Positions 16,676-17,143 of a DNA stretch of 17,143 nt are shown here, piece after piece. Made by a program: the position numbers and the translations under genes. How positions within the stretch are numbered: the stretch's first letter is position 1; every line of letters starts with the position of its first letter. Location of the stretch: NCBI GenBank assembly GCA_018398765.1, contig JAHBMJ010002412.1, forward strand, positions 2,506-19,648, in the 5' to 3' direction. The DNA comes from Chromera velia (lineage: Eukaryota > Sar > Chromeraceae). A model generated the notes under the pieces. That model had not been told where the DNA came from. It saw only the letters and a list, made by a program, of their open reading frames with translations, and did no database searches.

Positions 16676-17143
16676 GTGTGTCACCAGCCTCTGTGCAAGT
16701 CAGTGTATCGCATCCGACTCGGCATGATCCGAGTCCATTGTCCGGCCAACCGATTCCGACGTGGCGATGCATCTGTTACCATGTATTGCCATGCAGCATG
16801 CATCGATCTGATTCGATCAGCCTCAAGAGCATGCATCCTCGATTCATGCAAGCAAACAGTTCTACACATGGGTTTTATACCTCAATCCATAGACCGTTCT
16901 AGAAGACAGAAGTCGCGAAACAATCAAAAAAGCTAAAAGAGACTTTCTTAATTTTAATTTATCATTGTATTTTGTTTATTTTGTTTTATGAAGTGTGTTT
17001 AAATGATATTGTAACATCAGACTACATGTGATTTTTAAGTTTGAGAGTCATTTAGGTCGGTACCGAAAGATCCGATCCGAAATCCGATACCGACCCCCCC
17101 TCTGGTACCGAGGTACCGAAAGTACCGAGACTTAACAACACTG

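Larger units (their letters stand above)
16326..17143. mobile_element. non-autonomous hAT-like element (MITE-like), 818 bp
   Basis: The left end CAGAGTTGTTAAGTCCCG and the reverse complement of the window's last bases, CAGTGTTGTTAAGTCTCG, match at 16 of 18 positions and fit the CAGNG rule of hAT termini. Subterminal TTTCGGTA/GGTACCGAAA repeats crowd both ends (16387-16432 and 17053-17128). A 23-bp exact direct repeat occurs at 16357-16379 and 17077-17099. No transposase is encoded; the ORFs inside are short and overlap repeats. The left flanking 8-mer is CACTGAAG (16318-16325); the right flank is outside the window. Confidence 0.8.

Noticed and set aside
1-17143. CRISPR array, rRNA or bacterial operon structure
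   Set aside because: No regularly spaced identical repeats with unique spacers, no rRNA-like conserved segments, and the genes are intron-containing.

Overview
This is a eukaryotic nuclear window. It has split genes with GT-AG introns, long simple repeats, no bacterial-style operons and three transposable elements of typical eukaryotic classes. The two host-type genes, an F-box-like/Tudor-knot protein and a leucine-rich protein with an acidic tail, together with the intron style, suggest a protist, and a chromerid alveolate such as Chromera velia is my best guess. That guess rests on recalled family resemblance and not on any search.

Layout. 1-771: an (AC)n/(AG)n microsatellite, then sequence with no convincing coding region. 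772-1756: a three-exon gene for a small F-box-like plus Tudor-knot/chromobarrel protein. 1757-4206: gene-free, AT-rich in the middle, with tetranucleotide repeats and one GC-rich hairpin-bearing patch. 4207-7069: a two-exon leucine-rich gene. Its 1561-bp intron carries a pyrimidine tract of about 570 bp, and its first exon contains two frameshifts that cancel each other. About 7580-12757: a decayed LINE-type retrotransposon on the + strand, with an APE-type endonuclease, a reverse transcriptase, a C-terminal zinc knuckle, a hairpin-bearing 3' UTR and an (ATCCT)4 tail. It is broken by at least two in-frame stops and two or three frameshifts. 12758-13893: AT-rich sequence with GGTTCA repeats and a C-rich island. 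13902-15826: a complete hAT-type DNA transposon insertion, with a 19-bp perfect terminal inverted repeat and an 8-bp near-perfect target duplication, carrying only the N-terminal part of a transposase. 16326-17143: a second, non-autonomous hAT-like element with CAGAG/CAGTG inverted termini; its right end is exactly the last base of the window.

How the parts relate. The two host genes are co-directional with each other and with the LINE, but nothing shows that they share a function. The right half (12.7-17.1 kb) is mostly transposon sequence. The hAT may be nested in an older repeat, because similar GGTTCA/TGAACC motifs lie on both sides of it. I did not find a clearly new biological system. 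The observations most worth checking are the terminal structure of the two hAT-like elements, the single TAG separating endonuclease from reverse transcriptase in an otherwise open frame, and the compensating frameshifts in the leucine-rich gene.
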